Assembly: GCA_031761405.1 (NCBI GenBank)
Contig: JASEVX010000001.1
Coordinates: forward strand, 29,090,612 to 29,154,611
Length of the DNA stretch: 64,000 nt
DNA from: Serripes groenlandicus
Lineage: Eukaryota > Mollusca > Bivalvia > Cardiida > Cardiidae
Direction: 5' to 3'
Shown here one piece after another: positions 10,791-20,777 of this stretch. The notes beneath the pieces are model-generated. The model did not search any database. It had not been told where the DNA came from and saw only the letters and a list, made by a program, of their open reading frames with translations. The translations under genes and the position numbers were made by a program. Within the stretch, counting starts at the first letter, position 1, and every line of letters starts with the position of its first letter.

Positions 10791-10914
10791 TCTGTTCTCA
10801 CACATTACATGCATACACGTGTCAGATTATTCTATCAATGTGTACATATACACGCTGATCTGAAACTACAACGCTCATACATTCCAAGGTGTACATTTTC
10901 TAATGGACTGACAA

Positions 10915-11087
10915 GGGATCTGCCTCGCCGAGGGGTTAGCGTCGGGGATTGGTTAATCGGACGTCCCGGGTTTGACCCCCAGTCGCGGCGCAACGGTTTA
11001 AGTAGACTACCCTTGGGCAGAGCACATTTACTGGTTTGCCGTGATATAACTGAAATAATGTTGAAAACGGCGTAAAACCAAATATTT
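10915..11087 (+). mobile_element. SINE-B, short full-length form
   Basis: Head: GCCGAGGGGTTAGCGTCGG and GGGTTTGACCCCCAGTC; body: TACCCTTGGGCAGAGC; tail: GCCGTGATATAACTGAAATA, TGTTGAAAACGGCGTAAAA. The best-preserved forward copy for defining the family. Confidence 0.75.
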
Positions 11088-11200
11088 TACACGCATATCT
11101 TGGAGGAGACATACACACAAACACAGCGCCCATACGGCATAAGCTGTTCACATGTTTCTTTTAAACAGTAGTCTCGTAGTCTCGTAGTCTCGTAAATATA

Positions 11201-12681
11201 CTAACGGAAATTAAAAAATGTGCATGCCTTTAATTTGAATATTTTTTAAAATACCATTCTGATTATCATAGAATTTAGTACACGTTATCAATATGCTATG
11301 CGAAACATTTTCGCTCGAATCGCACGTGCGGTTCGTGCAGTAGCCGACGACGTCGGTTTACATGTTTATTGGGTCTCGCACTTTACACAGTCGAAAGTTA
11401 ACACTTTTAAAAGCATTAAACATTTGTTAAAGATTGAATCAATCGGAAAAACATCAAAAGTTTTTGTTGTGTTGGATTGTTACGATGCCACGGCTTACCG
11501 AAAATCAGCGTTACGGGATCAGTAAAACGAGGTCGCTCAACAATTTGGTGTGCATAGGAACACTATAAGTTCACTGTATAGACGTTACCACCACACTGGC
11601 AGTACTCAGGACTACCCTCGACCTGGGGCACCGCGTGTGACGTCACGTCTACAAGACAACCATATTCGGCTCACTCATCTTCGTAACCGTTTCCAATCTG
11701 CAAGTTTGACGGCTAGAACTATTCCTGGACACCAAATAATTAATCCGAGAACTGTTCGGAACCGTTTGCGTGCCGTTAACATACGCCCACGACGTCCTGC
11801 AATACGTCCAGTTTTGACAAGACGTCACCGTGTTGCACGCCTGGATGGTGTCGAATTCGCCTAAGGTTTACCCGTAGACTATGGGAGGAAATACTCTTCA
11901 CGTACAAGTCACGATTTAGCCTTGACAGCTCATACAGGCGAACCAGAGTGTACAGACGTACTGGAGAGAGGTATTCTGACGCATGTGTTATTCAGCGTCG
12001 TGCTTGGGGTGGGGGAGTGTTATGGTATGGGGCGGCATTACTTTACATGGTAGAACACCTCTAGTCATAGTCGCCGGCAATTTAACGGGGATTCGCTATC
12101 GAGACGAAATCATACAGCAACATGTAATCCCGTTTATCAATACACAGCAACGTCATGGACGTCACGTCATTTTACAACAAGACAATGCCAGGCCACACAT
12201 CGCTCGTGTTGTTACAGCATTCCTGCAACAAAATAACGTCGACGTACTTCCATGGCCAGCTGTTTCGCCCGATTTATCGCCGATCGAACATGTTTGGGAC
12301 GAAATGGAACGTCGTTTACGTCAACTACACAATCAGCCAGTTACGTTGGCGGAGTTGGGAAATGCCTTGGTGCAAATATGGAACAACTTTCCACAACCAA
12401 TATTTGCAACATTATTTGGGTCTATGAGACGAAGGTTACGTGCAGTCATCAATGCATTAGGCGGACATACCAGATATTGAGTTTGTGATTTTGGATTTCA
12501 CCACACCAGTCTTTGACGCGATGCCAAGATTAAATGAGTAACATTTTTGGTGATTTCTTTTTGTGATTATGTAAATGATAGATTGATAAACTATTATGTT
12601 GTTTTTAAAAAATATGTACCATGTTATGAAATAAAAAAATTACAAACATTTTCCCGATGCACAGTTTTTAATTTCCGTTAG
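11201..12681 (+). mobile_element. Tc1/mariner transposon with intact ends
   Basis: Terminal inverted repeats begin CTAACGGAAATTAAAAA at both ends (11201 inward; complement ending at 12681) and stay similar for about 26 bp to TGTGCAT. TA dinucleotides flank both sides (11199-11200, 12682-12683), the expected TA duplication. Length 1481 bp fits the family. The transposase inside is broken, so this copy is non-autonomous; its ends could still be moved in trans. Just left of the insertion is a GTCTCGTA triplet repeat. Confidence 0.92.
11485..12480 (+). pseudogene. Tc1-type transposase, degenerate
   Basis: Starts MPRLTENQRYG at 11485, shifts frame near 11525-11550 where the first helix-turn-helix is shortened, continues as VHRNTISSLYRRYHHTGS with RPRRPAIRP, meets TAA at 11862-11864, and resumes in a frame covering SVMVWGGI, QQDNARPHIA and SPDLSPIEHVWD to the stop at 12480. 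The Asp of QQD and the Glu of IEHVWD are separated by 34 residues, the DD34E spacing of Tc1 elements. The first catalytic Asp, normally in LFTDESRF, is replaced: the sequence there reads TYKSRF. At least one frameshift or deletion and one stop make it inactive. Confidence 0.9.
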
Positions 12682-12717
12682 TATAGTTTGTATTCACAAA
12701 GTTTGGTTGCAGTACAC

Positions 12718-12964
12718 TTACCTAGGGTAGAAGTGGTCGCGAGTTCGAACCCCGGCAGTGTCATACATTTTTAAAAAAAAAATGGTAGTAATGGCTTTTC
12801 CTCCCTGGCCCTCAGGGTTGTGGGTTAACATTACGAATGACTCGCTGGTTTCAGGATAAATGGACTAGTAGTACTGATAACTTACCCAGAAAATGCCGTG
12901 ATATAACTGGAAAAATGTTGAAAGTTGCGGAAAATACCATATCAAAATCAAACAAACAAACAAA
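12718..12964 (+). mobile_element. SINE-A, near full length
   Basis: B box GCGAGTTCGAACCCCGG, A-rich spacer, core GGCCCTCAGGGTTG, GGTTTCAGGATAAATGGA, tail GCCGTGATATAACTGGAAAA, ending in (CAAA)n. It lies 36 bases beyond the Tc1 end. Confidence 0.7.
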
Positions 12965-13335
12965 CACTAAACAATTTGGATTGAGATGGGTACCTTCACC
13001 ATGCATGGCTATACACATAGTTATTTCACATTCTTTATTGTACGCATAGCATAGCCCTAAAACTTTATGATAATTTATTTCCCATTTAATTCAGTCCATA
13101 ACCCTCGTGCCACGTGCAATTCGTTTATTATAACTCGATAGACCATTCCTTGAGAGCAAAACTATGATAACTACACCTTTGATCGTGTAAGTTAACACAG
13201 CTTGCCTGTTAACTTACATCGTCGTAAGATACACTTCATAGGCGTGCACATTTTGCCCAAAATAGCTTTTTTACAAGTTAGTACATGAAGTCACATAAAT
13301 TGGTCTGAAAGGCCTACCCTTTTGTTCGTGCTTTG

Positions 13336-13548
13336 TTTGTTTTATTGGAATTTTACGCCGTTTCAACATTATTTCAGTTATGCCACGACGACAGTTCACT
13401 TATTCGTGATCCCTGGGTAAACAAACCAGTACTAGGCTATGAAATATGCTCTTCCCAAGGGCATTCCACCATAACCATTGCGCTGCGACTGGAGATCTAA
13501 CCCGGAACGCCAGGTTCCAAATTTCCGACGCTCCCCGTCGGATTCCGA
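13336..13548 (-). mobile_element. SINE-B, near full length
   Basis: Reverse: tail TTTTACGCCGTTTCAACA, AGTTATGCCACGACGAC; body CAAACCAGTACTAGGCTATG, AAGGGCATTCCACC; head GAGATCTAACCCGGAACG. The longest SINE-B copy here. Confidence 0.72.
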
Positions 13549-13664
13549 GTGTTCTTGTGACAAAAACTCGCCATGCTATATGAACGGTACTCTGGTAAAA
13601 CAAACAGTAAGAACGTTTGTGACCAGTGTGGATCTAGATCAGCCGACATTTTGTAGTGTCATCT

Positions 13665-13970
13665 CTTGCCGATCCCGGAAGCTAAGTCAGAAGCGACGCG
13701 GGCTGTCAATACAGAGGTTGTGAGTTCTAATCCCAGCTCGGTCAACATCTTTTTCCAAAGTTTGGCAAAAGTCTGTGTGATAAACGTTATTCGTCTTTCA
13801 CCTATGGGCTAACAGTCTTATGTGGAAAAGCTGCAAGTTGCTTGGAAAGTGCGTTGTGTGGATTACTGGTGTGAGAAACACACGAGTAAGTAAATTGGCC
13901 GCCGTGGTATGACTGCAAAATTGTTGAAAACGACGTTAAAGCCCCAATTAATCAATCAATCAAATTGTAG
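13665..13970 (+). mobile_element. SINE-C, full length
   Basis: tRNA-like head (GGAAGCTAAGTCAG, GAGGTTGTGAGTTCTAATCC), core CGTCTTTCACCTATGGGCT, GTGGAAAAGCTGCAAGTTGC, GTGTGAGAAACACACGAG, shared tail GGTATGACTGCAAAATTGTT and (AATC)n. Confidence 0.75.
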
Positions 13971-14930
13971 TGTCAGCTCTGTTGTGTTTAGAAATGAGCC
14001 CTTTGCCCACAGGGGAAACGGTACCAATTGTCATTTCTGAACAGTGTAGCTTCACATCAGCATGTACATCTCAACCGTAATTTCAGAATCAATACAAATT
14101 GACAGAACCTTCTCACAAGCGTGTGTACGTTATGTGTGAACAGTGTAGATCTTGATCAGACTGTGCTTGTCTGAATCTGCATTGTTCACAAAAGCCGACT
14201 TGTATGTTTTCCAATGGACGGGCTAGATTAATATAGGCTTCATTGTGCTATTGACTCCGCCGGATTTTGCATAATTTATATTACATATTCAAACACAGAT
14301 TGGGGCTACACTTCTAGCGTTTTTAGAGGAAATGGTCTATATAACATACTGACGGGTATTGATCACCGGTGATAAGCAAACTTGATGTTTCAATATTCAT
14401 TTCAATAAACAAGCGGATAAAATGTGTAACTAATTTATTTTTCTCTCAAAATCACTGGTTTTAATCGCCATCAACAAGGGATAAAATCGAGTATTGAGAG
14501 CTAAGCCCAATTGTGTAGTTTTGTTATCTTGCAGTTTGCGTGGATTTAACAACCTTACCCTGCACACAGACGGGGCTACTCAAATTGTAATAGTAATTCA
14601 CGTTACTCTTTCAAAAAACGGCGTAGTATGGAAGTTCTTTCTCCATTCTTTCAACATATAAGAGAGAGTAAGAAATCAGTGGGATCACGAAAGCAGGCCG
14701 TAGCTTATCATTAACAAAGGTTTCATGACCTCAACTGTTTGTCAATATCGATACATACATGGATCGGTTTGAAGGACAAGAGGGTAAGGGTTGGTTGGAA
14801 AGGTCACGAATCAGTACGAAAGTACCATATAAACTATCCCAGTTTATTTTGTGTAACGGACACTGACGGACGGAATTTTATTTGTTCGAGTTGTATCGTT
14901 GTAAGCTTTGTTTTAAAAAGGTGTCAGAAG
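13971..14930. other. Intergenic, upstream of second DHRS1 gene
   Basis: No gene or complete repeat recognised. It probably carries the promoter and 5' UTR of the following gene. The reading frame stays open upstream to about 14739, but without an ATG. Confidence 0.45.
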
Positions 14931-15923
14931 ATGTCGCTTTCTGGAAAAGTGTGTATCGTAACGGGGGCTACTCGTGGGATTGGAAAGGGGATCGCCTTAC
15001 AGTTAGGAGAGAAAGGAGCGAAAGTATACATTACGGGTAGGACCCTCGATCCACCTGAGGGATCCAAAGTTGGCGGGTCTCTTCGTGACACAGCACGGGA
15101 GATCGAAAGCCGTGGTGGCAAGTGTGTACCCGTGCAATGTGACCATAAGAACGACAAGGATATTGAACAACTGTTTGAACAAGTTAAACGTGAAAACGAT
15201 GGACAACTCGATATTTTAGTGAATAATGCCTACTCTGCGGTGCACGCCATTTTTTCTAACATGGGTACTGGATTCTGGGAGCAGCCCATGTCAATGTGGG
15301 ATGAAGTCAATCAAGTTGGACTACGGAATCATTATGTCTGTGCCATCTACGCAGCGAGGCTGATGGTGCCAAGAAAAAAAGGGTTGATTGTGAACATTTC
15401 TTCAGGTGGTGGTCTTCGTTACTTATTCAATGTTCCATATGGCATTGGGAAAGAAGCTTGTGATAGAATGGCAGCAGATTGTGCATTTGAACTTAGAAAA
15501 CACAATGTTGCGTTCATCAGTCTCTGGCCAGGGGCTGTTGGAACAGAAAATGTCAAAAGCTTAATGAATGAACAGATATCCGCTGGAGGTAAAAAGGCCG
15601 TTGGGGGCGTACCAAGTCAAATGGCTGACCCGAAAGTACGACTCGAAATATTTGAGAAAGGAGAAACAACCGAGTTCGCCGGTCAGTGTATTTCTGCCTT
15701 GGCCACAGATACCGATATTATGAAGAAATCTGGTAAAATTCTGATGAGCTGTGACCTGGCCAGAGAGTATGGACTCCAGGATGCCCCAGGACATACACCC
15801 ACTGAAATGCGACAAGTAAACAGGCTGATGACACAGTTTGGCTATAACAAAACAGCGATGCTGGTTCCTAGCTTTGTGAAACTTCCCTATTGGCTTTTAA
15901 ATCTATCGGGAAGCAAATTTTAA
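14931..15923 (+). CDS. DHRS1: DHRS1-like short-chain dehydrogenase/reductase, copy 2 (intronless)
   Basis: 330 residues from ATG at 14931. It carries the same motifs at the same positions as copy 1: TGATRGIG 11-18, NNAY 98-101, NISSGGG 155-161, catalytic Y170 and K174, SLWPGAVGTE, CDLAREYGL and terminal SKF. Cofactor and catalytic regions are almost identical to copy 1; the region around residues 212-245, after the substrate loop, diverges most, which is where SDR substrate specificity usually resides. Also single-exon. Same strand as copy 1, about 7.9 kb downstream, so the pair most simply arose by tandem duplication after an intronless copy existed. Start chosen because MSLSGK aligns with MSLAGK of copy 1. 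Activity and substrate are inferred from family only. Confidence 0.93.
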   Translation: MSLSGKVCIVTGATRGIGKGIALQLGEKGAKVYITGRTLDPPEGSKVGGSLRDTAREIESRGGKCVPVQCDHKNDKDIEQLFEQVKRENDGQLDILVNNAYSAVHAIFSNMGTGFWEQPMSMWDEVNQVGLRNHYVCAIYAARLMVPRKKGLIVNISSGGGLRYLFNVPYGIGKEACDRMAADCAFELRKHNVAFISLWPGAVGTENVKSLMNEQISAGGKKAVGGVPSQMADPKVRLEIFEKGETTEFAGQCISALATDTDIMKKSGKILMSCDLAREYGLQDAPGHTPTEMRQVNRLMTQFGYNKTAMLVPSFVKLPYWLLNLSGSKF

Positions 15924-16210
15924 TATGAACACTAAGTCAACAAATACACATATACAAATGAAATATTCTGACAGAACACTTTTTAACTCTTTCAGCGCCG
16001 CATTTTTTAAGGTAGACTCTTCCATATTCAAAATCGGGCGTCTCCATTATTCGTGTAATAAGAGTGTTGCACTATTCTGATTACTTAAAGGCAAACTACG
16101 CTGATTTCAGAGGAGACAACTCTTTACGAGCTAAATCACATGAATCTGCATTGTTTGACAAAACCTCAATATGTCAATAGAGTTAACTGAAAAAAGACAA
16201 TGTTGACTTC
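15924..16210. other. DHRS1 copy 2 downstream region
   Basis: AT-rich, with TTTTTAACTCTTTCAGCGCC near 15980, a phrase seen reversed beside the assembly gap (20540-20570), so probably an end of another dispersed repeat. Nothing else recognised. Confidence 0.35.
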
Positions 16211-16864
16211 GTATGAACTTCGTCTTCGTGACAATTTTTAGGAAAAATCTATATACAATGTTGAATTATAGAGCCCGGTCAGACTGCGCCGTTACGCCCG
16301 ATAGCCTGACTCTGCTGGTGGCACATGATTCACAGAATCGGTAACAGTCGAATATTAGACTGCATTTATATTTTCTTTATTCTTTTTATATATCTATCAA
16401 TATTAATTCAATTCGTTTGATGTGCAGTTGTTCTCTTAGACCATTCTTGTGTTCGAAGGTTCGAAAGATTGGCTGTTAGGTTTAGCTTCGCATATCCTAA
16501 AGCTCATATGTAATTACAGCTCTAAACTAAGACTTTAGTATGAACTTCGTCTTCGTGACAATTTTTAGGAAAAATCTATATACAATGTTGAATTATAGAG
16601 CCCGGTCAGACTGCGCCGTTACGCCCGATAGCCTGACTCTGCTGGTGGCACATGATTCACAGAATCGGTAACAGTCGAATATTAGACTGCATTTATATTT
16701 TCTTTATTCTTTTTATATATCTATCAATATTAATTCAATTCGTTTGATGTGCAGTTGTTCTCTTAGACCATTCTTGTGTTCGAAGGTTCGAAAGATTGGC
16801 TGTTAGGTTTAGCTTCGCATATCCTAAAGCTCATATGTAATTACAGCTCTAAACTAAGACTTGT
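16211..16864. repeat. Exact 327-bp tandem duplication
   Basis: Units 16211-16537 and 16538-16864 read identically except the last few bases. The unit starts GTATGAACTTCGTCTTCG and contains GACTGCGCCGTTACGCCCG. No reading frame. Either very recent or an assembly duplication. 16865-17197 holds no recognised feature. Confidence 0.9.
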
Positions 16865-17197
16865 TCTTATGTTATACAAACGAATTAACACTCTAATATC
16901 CGACTGCTAGAACTTATTCTGTAATGCATGTGCCACCAGTATGAGAACTGACAAAACTTGATCAAATCCGACCAAGACATGACATTTGAAATTTGTGATC
17001 AGCACAACCTGTCTTAAGCAGCCAGTTTTATCATGTCCCGTGGGTGGCTGCTGATCGCAAGTTTGACTGTACATTGCAATCTGAGCATCACCTTCAATAC
17101 CGTGATCTATTGTCACTGTATATAATAGTTAAAGAGTTAGTTAATATTCCTATTTTATTATAGTTTGCTTCTCGTAAAATGAGAACGTTTTGTTATT

Positions 17198-17433
17198 TGA
17201 GCCGTCCCACGAGAAAACCAACATTGTGGACTCTGCGTAAAGTATCGACCCGGATCAGGCTTAGCATGCCACGCAGGCTTACCTGGACCGACAATGTTCG
17301 TATCCTGTGGATTTTCTGTTTCAGGAATAACTACTGTATACATCTATCCCCCTAAGACGGAATGTGTCGGCCGGATCAGTCTGCGCGGCAGCGCAGGCTG
17401 ATCTGGTCGATACATTACGCAGATATATTGATA
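17198..17433 (+). mobile_element. GAGCCGTCCC element, right end truncated
   Basis: Begins TGAGCCGTCCCACGAG, AAACCAACATTGTGG, CTCTGCGTAAAGTATCGACC and reaches the complementary GGTCGATACATTACGCAGA, where the next copy begins, so the terminal arm is lost. Confidence 0.75.
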
Positions 17434-17683
17434 TGAGCCGTCCCACGAGAAAACCAACATTGTGGACTCTGCGTAAAGTATCGACCCGGATCAGCCTAAG
17501 CATGCCGCGAAGGCATACCCGGATATACACTTTTCGCCTCCTGTGTATTTTCATTACTCTATACCTCTATCCCCCTGAGACAGAATATGTCGACCCGGAT
17601 CAGTCTGTGCGGTCTGCGCAGGCTGATCTGGGTCGATATATTACGCAGAGGCCATTATGTTGGTTTTCTCGCGGGACGGCTCA
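17434..17683 (+). mobile_element. GAGCCGTCCC element, full length
   Basis: 250 bp with inverted ends TGAGCCGTCCC / GGGACGGCTCA, extended by imperfect pairing of the GAAAACCAACATTGTGG and TATTACGCAGAGGCC arms. Non-coding MITE; transposase family not determinable. 17684-18135 is AT-rich with a repeated phrase (AAGTTATGAAATATA) and no gene. Confidence 0.8.
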
Positions 17684-18135
17684 TCTGTACATGCCTATTT
17701 GCCTGAAAGTTATGAAATATACTGAGTGTATGTATATATTGACTTTTGACATACTGCTTTACATGAATTGCTATTTCATTCGCGTTTAGAAAATTAAATA
17801 ACCAGAGATTAAGCAAAGAGAATACATGATTATTTGAAACTTAATGAATTTACCTAAAAGTTATGAAATATAATTATTGTAATCTATATACGTTGACTTT
17901 TTGCATCACTGCTTTACTTGACCTGCTTCATGTATTTTACACGCTTTCTGAAATGATTAAACCGGAGATAAATCAACACAAATAAATAAATATTTGAAAC
18001 CTTGCTGATTTTCAAAACAACCTTATCGCTTATATGCAGTAGCGTCAAAAGTGTATTAGATTAGGTAAAATGTTGAAGGTCTTTCTTATCTGAGAATGTG
18101 TACAATACCTCTTATATGACCTGCACTATCGTTGC

Positions 18136-18232
18136 TTTAACCCTTATCCCGCTGAATTATTGTAATTGATAATTTTCTTCTTCGTTCATTATAACCCTCA
18201 CTACAGAATTGTCGTACGAAGGAAAGGGTTAA
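18136..18232 (+). mobile_element. T-MITE, deleted core
   Basis: TTAACCCTTATCCCGCTG at left, CTACAGAATTGTCGTACG and GGAAAGGGTTAA at right; the hairpin is missing. Confidence 0.6.
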
Positions 18233-18347
18233 AGTCGTGCATGCCAGGATAAAGACATGTGTTCGATGTCACGTATATCAGTATGGTTGTTTACTCCAAT
18301 TAACTTTGTACCATAAATTAATTATACGTTATGTGGTAAAATGTGCA

Positions 18348-18581
18348 TTAACCCTTTCCCTCATACACAAATCTGCAGCAGACGACTTTGAATGAAAGTA
18401 TCTTGGGAAAAGCATGGAAAAGCTCTAAACATGTAGGTATAATTACTAAAAAAGAGATGAAAACGTTGTGGCAAAATGAGAAATTAATCGTCTTGATTAA
18501 TTTCTTCGTTTGTCGCCATGTTTTCAAAAAGTTGTCTGCGGCAAAGTCGTCGGAAAGCGTCTATATGAGGGAAAGGGTTAA
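18348..18581 (-). mobile_element. T-MITE, full length
   Basis: TTAA ends, ATCTGCAGCAGACGACTTTG left, hairpin arms GTGGCAAAATGAGAAATTAA and TTAATTTCTTCGTTTGTCGC, right GTCGGAAAGCGTCTATATGA then GGGAAAGGGTTAA. Confidence 0.85.
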
Positions 18582-18667
18582 GATTTAGACTATAATCAGA
18601 CTGCGCTTCACATAAGAGCGGATGAAAACCTTATTTCATCTAAGTAGGGATGATTTATCATTTAACA

Positions 18668-18825
18668 GTAAGCCTTTCCCATATTCAACAAATCTGCAGC
18701 AGAAGACTTTGAAGCCATTTAGTAAGAACAAAATACGGAAACTCCTTTATAAACGAAAGACTAATGTTTTCAAAAGTCGTCTGCTAAAGATGCGTCAGAA
18801 AACGTTTTCATCTGGGAAAGAGTTA
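18668..18825 (-). mobile_element. T-MITE, hairpin deleted
   Basis: TCTGCAGCAGAAGACTTTG left, AAAAGTCGTCTGCTAAAGA right, CTGGGAAAGAGTTAA end. Shares its right TTAA with the next copy. Confidence 0.75.
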
Positions 18826-19049
18826 ACCCTTTCCCTCATACAACGATTCTGCAGCAGACGACTTTGAACATATGTCAAAAAAAGAAAATCTCTACAATTG
18901 AATGGAAAACCTATGACTGAAGGAGGAAAACATTGTGGCTAAAAGGAGAAATTGCTCGTTTTGAGTAATTTCTTCTTTTGTCACAAGGTTTATAAAAAGC
19001 CGTCTGTTGAAGAGGCGTCAGAAAGTATCTATATGTAGGAAAAAGTTAA
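18822..19049 (-). mobile_element. T-MITE, full length
   Basis: TTAACCCTTTCCCTCATACA, GCAGCAGACGACTTTGAACA, hairpin GTGGCTAAAAGGAGAAATTG against AATTTCTTCTTTTGTCAC, right AGGCGTCAGAAAGTATCTA. Confidence 0.85.
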
Positions 19050-19130
19050 TTGTATCAATAAGCCACTTCCTAATACAAACAAACATTGTCTGCACTTCCT
19101 GTACGAAAAAGTACCCTTCTTTTGCAAACA

Positions 19131-19354
19131 TCTAACCCTTTCTTAATTACGACAAATATTCAGCGGATGACTTTGAAAATATACACAGACAAAATTGTGG
19201 AAAATTCTGCAAATGTAATTGTCATTTTTATGAAAAGATGAAAACAATGTAGCAACAGAAGAAATCGATCATAATGAGCAATTACTCTTTTTGTCACAAT
19301 GTTTACAAAAGTCGTTTACTGGAAAGGAATCAGAATGTGTCTGAAAAGGTTAAG
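19131..19354 (-). mobile_element. T-MITE, diverged
   Basis: TAACCCTTTCTTAATTACG, CAGCGGATGACTTTG, hairpin GTAGCAACAGAAGAAATCGA with AATTACTCTTTTTGTCAC, right GAATCAGAATGTGTCTG. Confidence 0.7.
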
Positions 19355-19401
19355 AAAATATAATTTTCCTCAGATGAAAGTCTATTTGGATCATATATAG
19401 G

Positions 19402-19640
19402 ACCGCCTCGGTGGTGTAGTGGTAGAGCGTCACTTGTACGATCCGCGGTCGGGTCATACCAAAGACTTAAAAAAGGTAGTAATTGCTGCCCTCCTTAGCG
19501 CGTAGGTTTACGGTGTTAGCATTACGACTGACTGGCTAGTGTCGGGATAAATGGAACGGTAGTACTGGAAACTTACCCAGGAAACGCCGTAATATAACAG
19601 AAACATTGTTGAAAGCGGCTTAAATCACCAAACAATCAAT
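19402..19640 (+). mobile_element. SINE-A, full length
   Basis: Head GCCTCGGTGGTGTAGTGGTA (A box GTGGTAGAGCGTC), core TTAGCATTACGACTGACTGG, GTCGGGATAAATGGAACGG, tail ACTTACCCAGGAAACGCCG. The clearest SINE-A copy in the window. Confidence 0.8.
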
Positions 19641-19788
19641 TGGATCACATGTAGTCATACTGTTAGTGTAATCTTGTAAAGGGTTAAGAACTAATGGTAT
19701 GTCTATAAACCTTCTATAATGTTTACTTTTCCGTTATCTCTGCTCTGGTTATGTGACGGCTGATCACGTCAAACCTTCATGCCCTAAA

Positions 19789-20014
19789 ACCCTTTCGCAC
19801 ATATAGATGCTTTCTGAGGCCAAAGCAGCAGACGACTTTTGAAAACATTGTGGCAAAAGAAAAAATTGCTCATAATGAGCAATTCCTCCTAATTGCAACA
19901 ATGTTTTCAACTCTATGTAATATTTAAACTATCACATATAGAAAAATCCCTATTTTTGTTGAGTTGTTTTCAAAGTGGTCTCCTGCAGATGTGTTGTATG
20001 TGGGAAAGGGATAA
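19789..20014 (+). mobile_element. T-MITE, full length
   Basis: AACCCTTTCGCACATATAGA, GCAGCAGACGACTTTTG, hairpin GTGGCAAAAGAAAAAATTGC / GCAATTCCTCCTAATTGCAA, right TGCAGATGTGTTGTATGTGG, GGGAAAGGGATAA. Confidence 0.8.
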
Positions 20015-20267
20015 CCAATGTTTGAATGTCAAGGTCTGTCATATGGTAACACGAGGATTAATGGTGAGTTCTTCGGACCAGAAAGCCGTATACTCTCTAG
20101 TGGTCCATCTGACAGAAACTAGAAGCGTAGCCGTACTTGTTTACAGACAAGAAACATTCAACGGGATACCCGCACGGGGGAGAAATAATCAAGATCATTT
20201 TTTCACCAGAGGCTACCTTATTGCATTACAACATTTCCCGTCGGTAGCTTATCTGTACTGGCGATGT

Positions 20268-20577
20268 TAGTTTTATTTGGAGGTTTTCGCCGTTTTCAAT
20301 ATTATTCCAGCTACATCACGACGATAGTACACTTATTCATGATCCTCCCTGATTATCTCCTTCAGCACCAAAGGCAGTATTGAGAATGTTACAAATAATG
20401 CAGATTTAGGTGGGTCAGCTCGTAACGAGCTGGCTCACCTGAAATCAGTATTCTTTGCATTTTAGTTATCAAACTATTACACATTCTTAGAAAATAGGAA
20501 ATGAAAATGCCCCCATTTTGAACATGGACGATTCTACTTTAAACAATTCGGCGCTGAAAGAGTTAAGTCAATCAGTA
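20268..20577 (-). mobile_element. SINE-B tail and another repeat beside the gap
   Basis: 20268-20360 is a reversed SINE-B tail (TTTTCGCCGTTTTCAATATT, CATGATCC). 20411-20455 forms a hairpin, GTCAGCTCGTAACGAGCTGG, ending GCTCACCT, probably the end of an unclassified repeat running toward the gap. Confidence 0.45.
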
Positions 20578-20777
20578 NNNNNNNNNNNNNNNNNNNNNNN
20601 NNNNNNNNNNNNNNNNNNNNNNNNNNNNNNNNNNNNNNNNNNNNNNNNNNNNNNNNNNNNNNNNNNNNNNNNNNNNNNNNNNNNNNNNNNNNNNNNNNNN
20701 NNNNNNNNNNNNNNNNNNNNNNNNNNNNNNNNNNNNNNNNNNNNNNNNNNNNNNNNNNNNNNNNNNNNNNNNNNNNN
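20578..20777. other. Assembly gap (200 N)
   Basis: A run of exactly 200 N, the usual placeholder for a gap of unknown size. It interrupts the coding sequence of the GT32 gene. Confidence 0.99.

Noticed and set aside
14739..14930. N-terminal extension of DHRS1 copy 2
   Set aside because: The open stretch begins at a TTG, has no ATG and does not resemble copy 1; the ATG at 14931 aligns with the other paralogue.
17364..17789. 141-codon plus-strand frame
   Set aside because: It spans two GAGCCGTCCC elements and reads through their inverted arms; no protein family is suggested.
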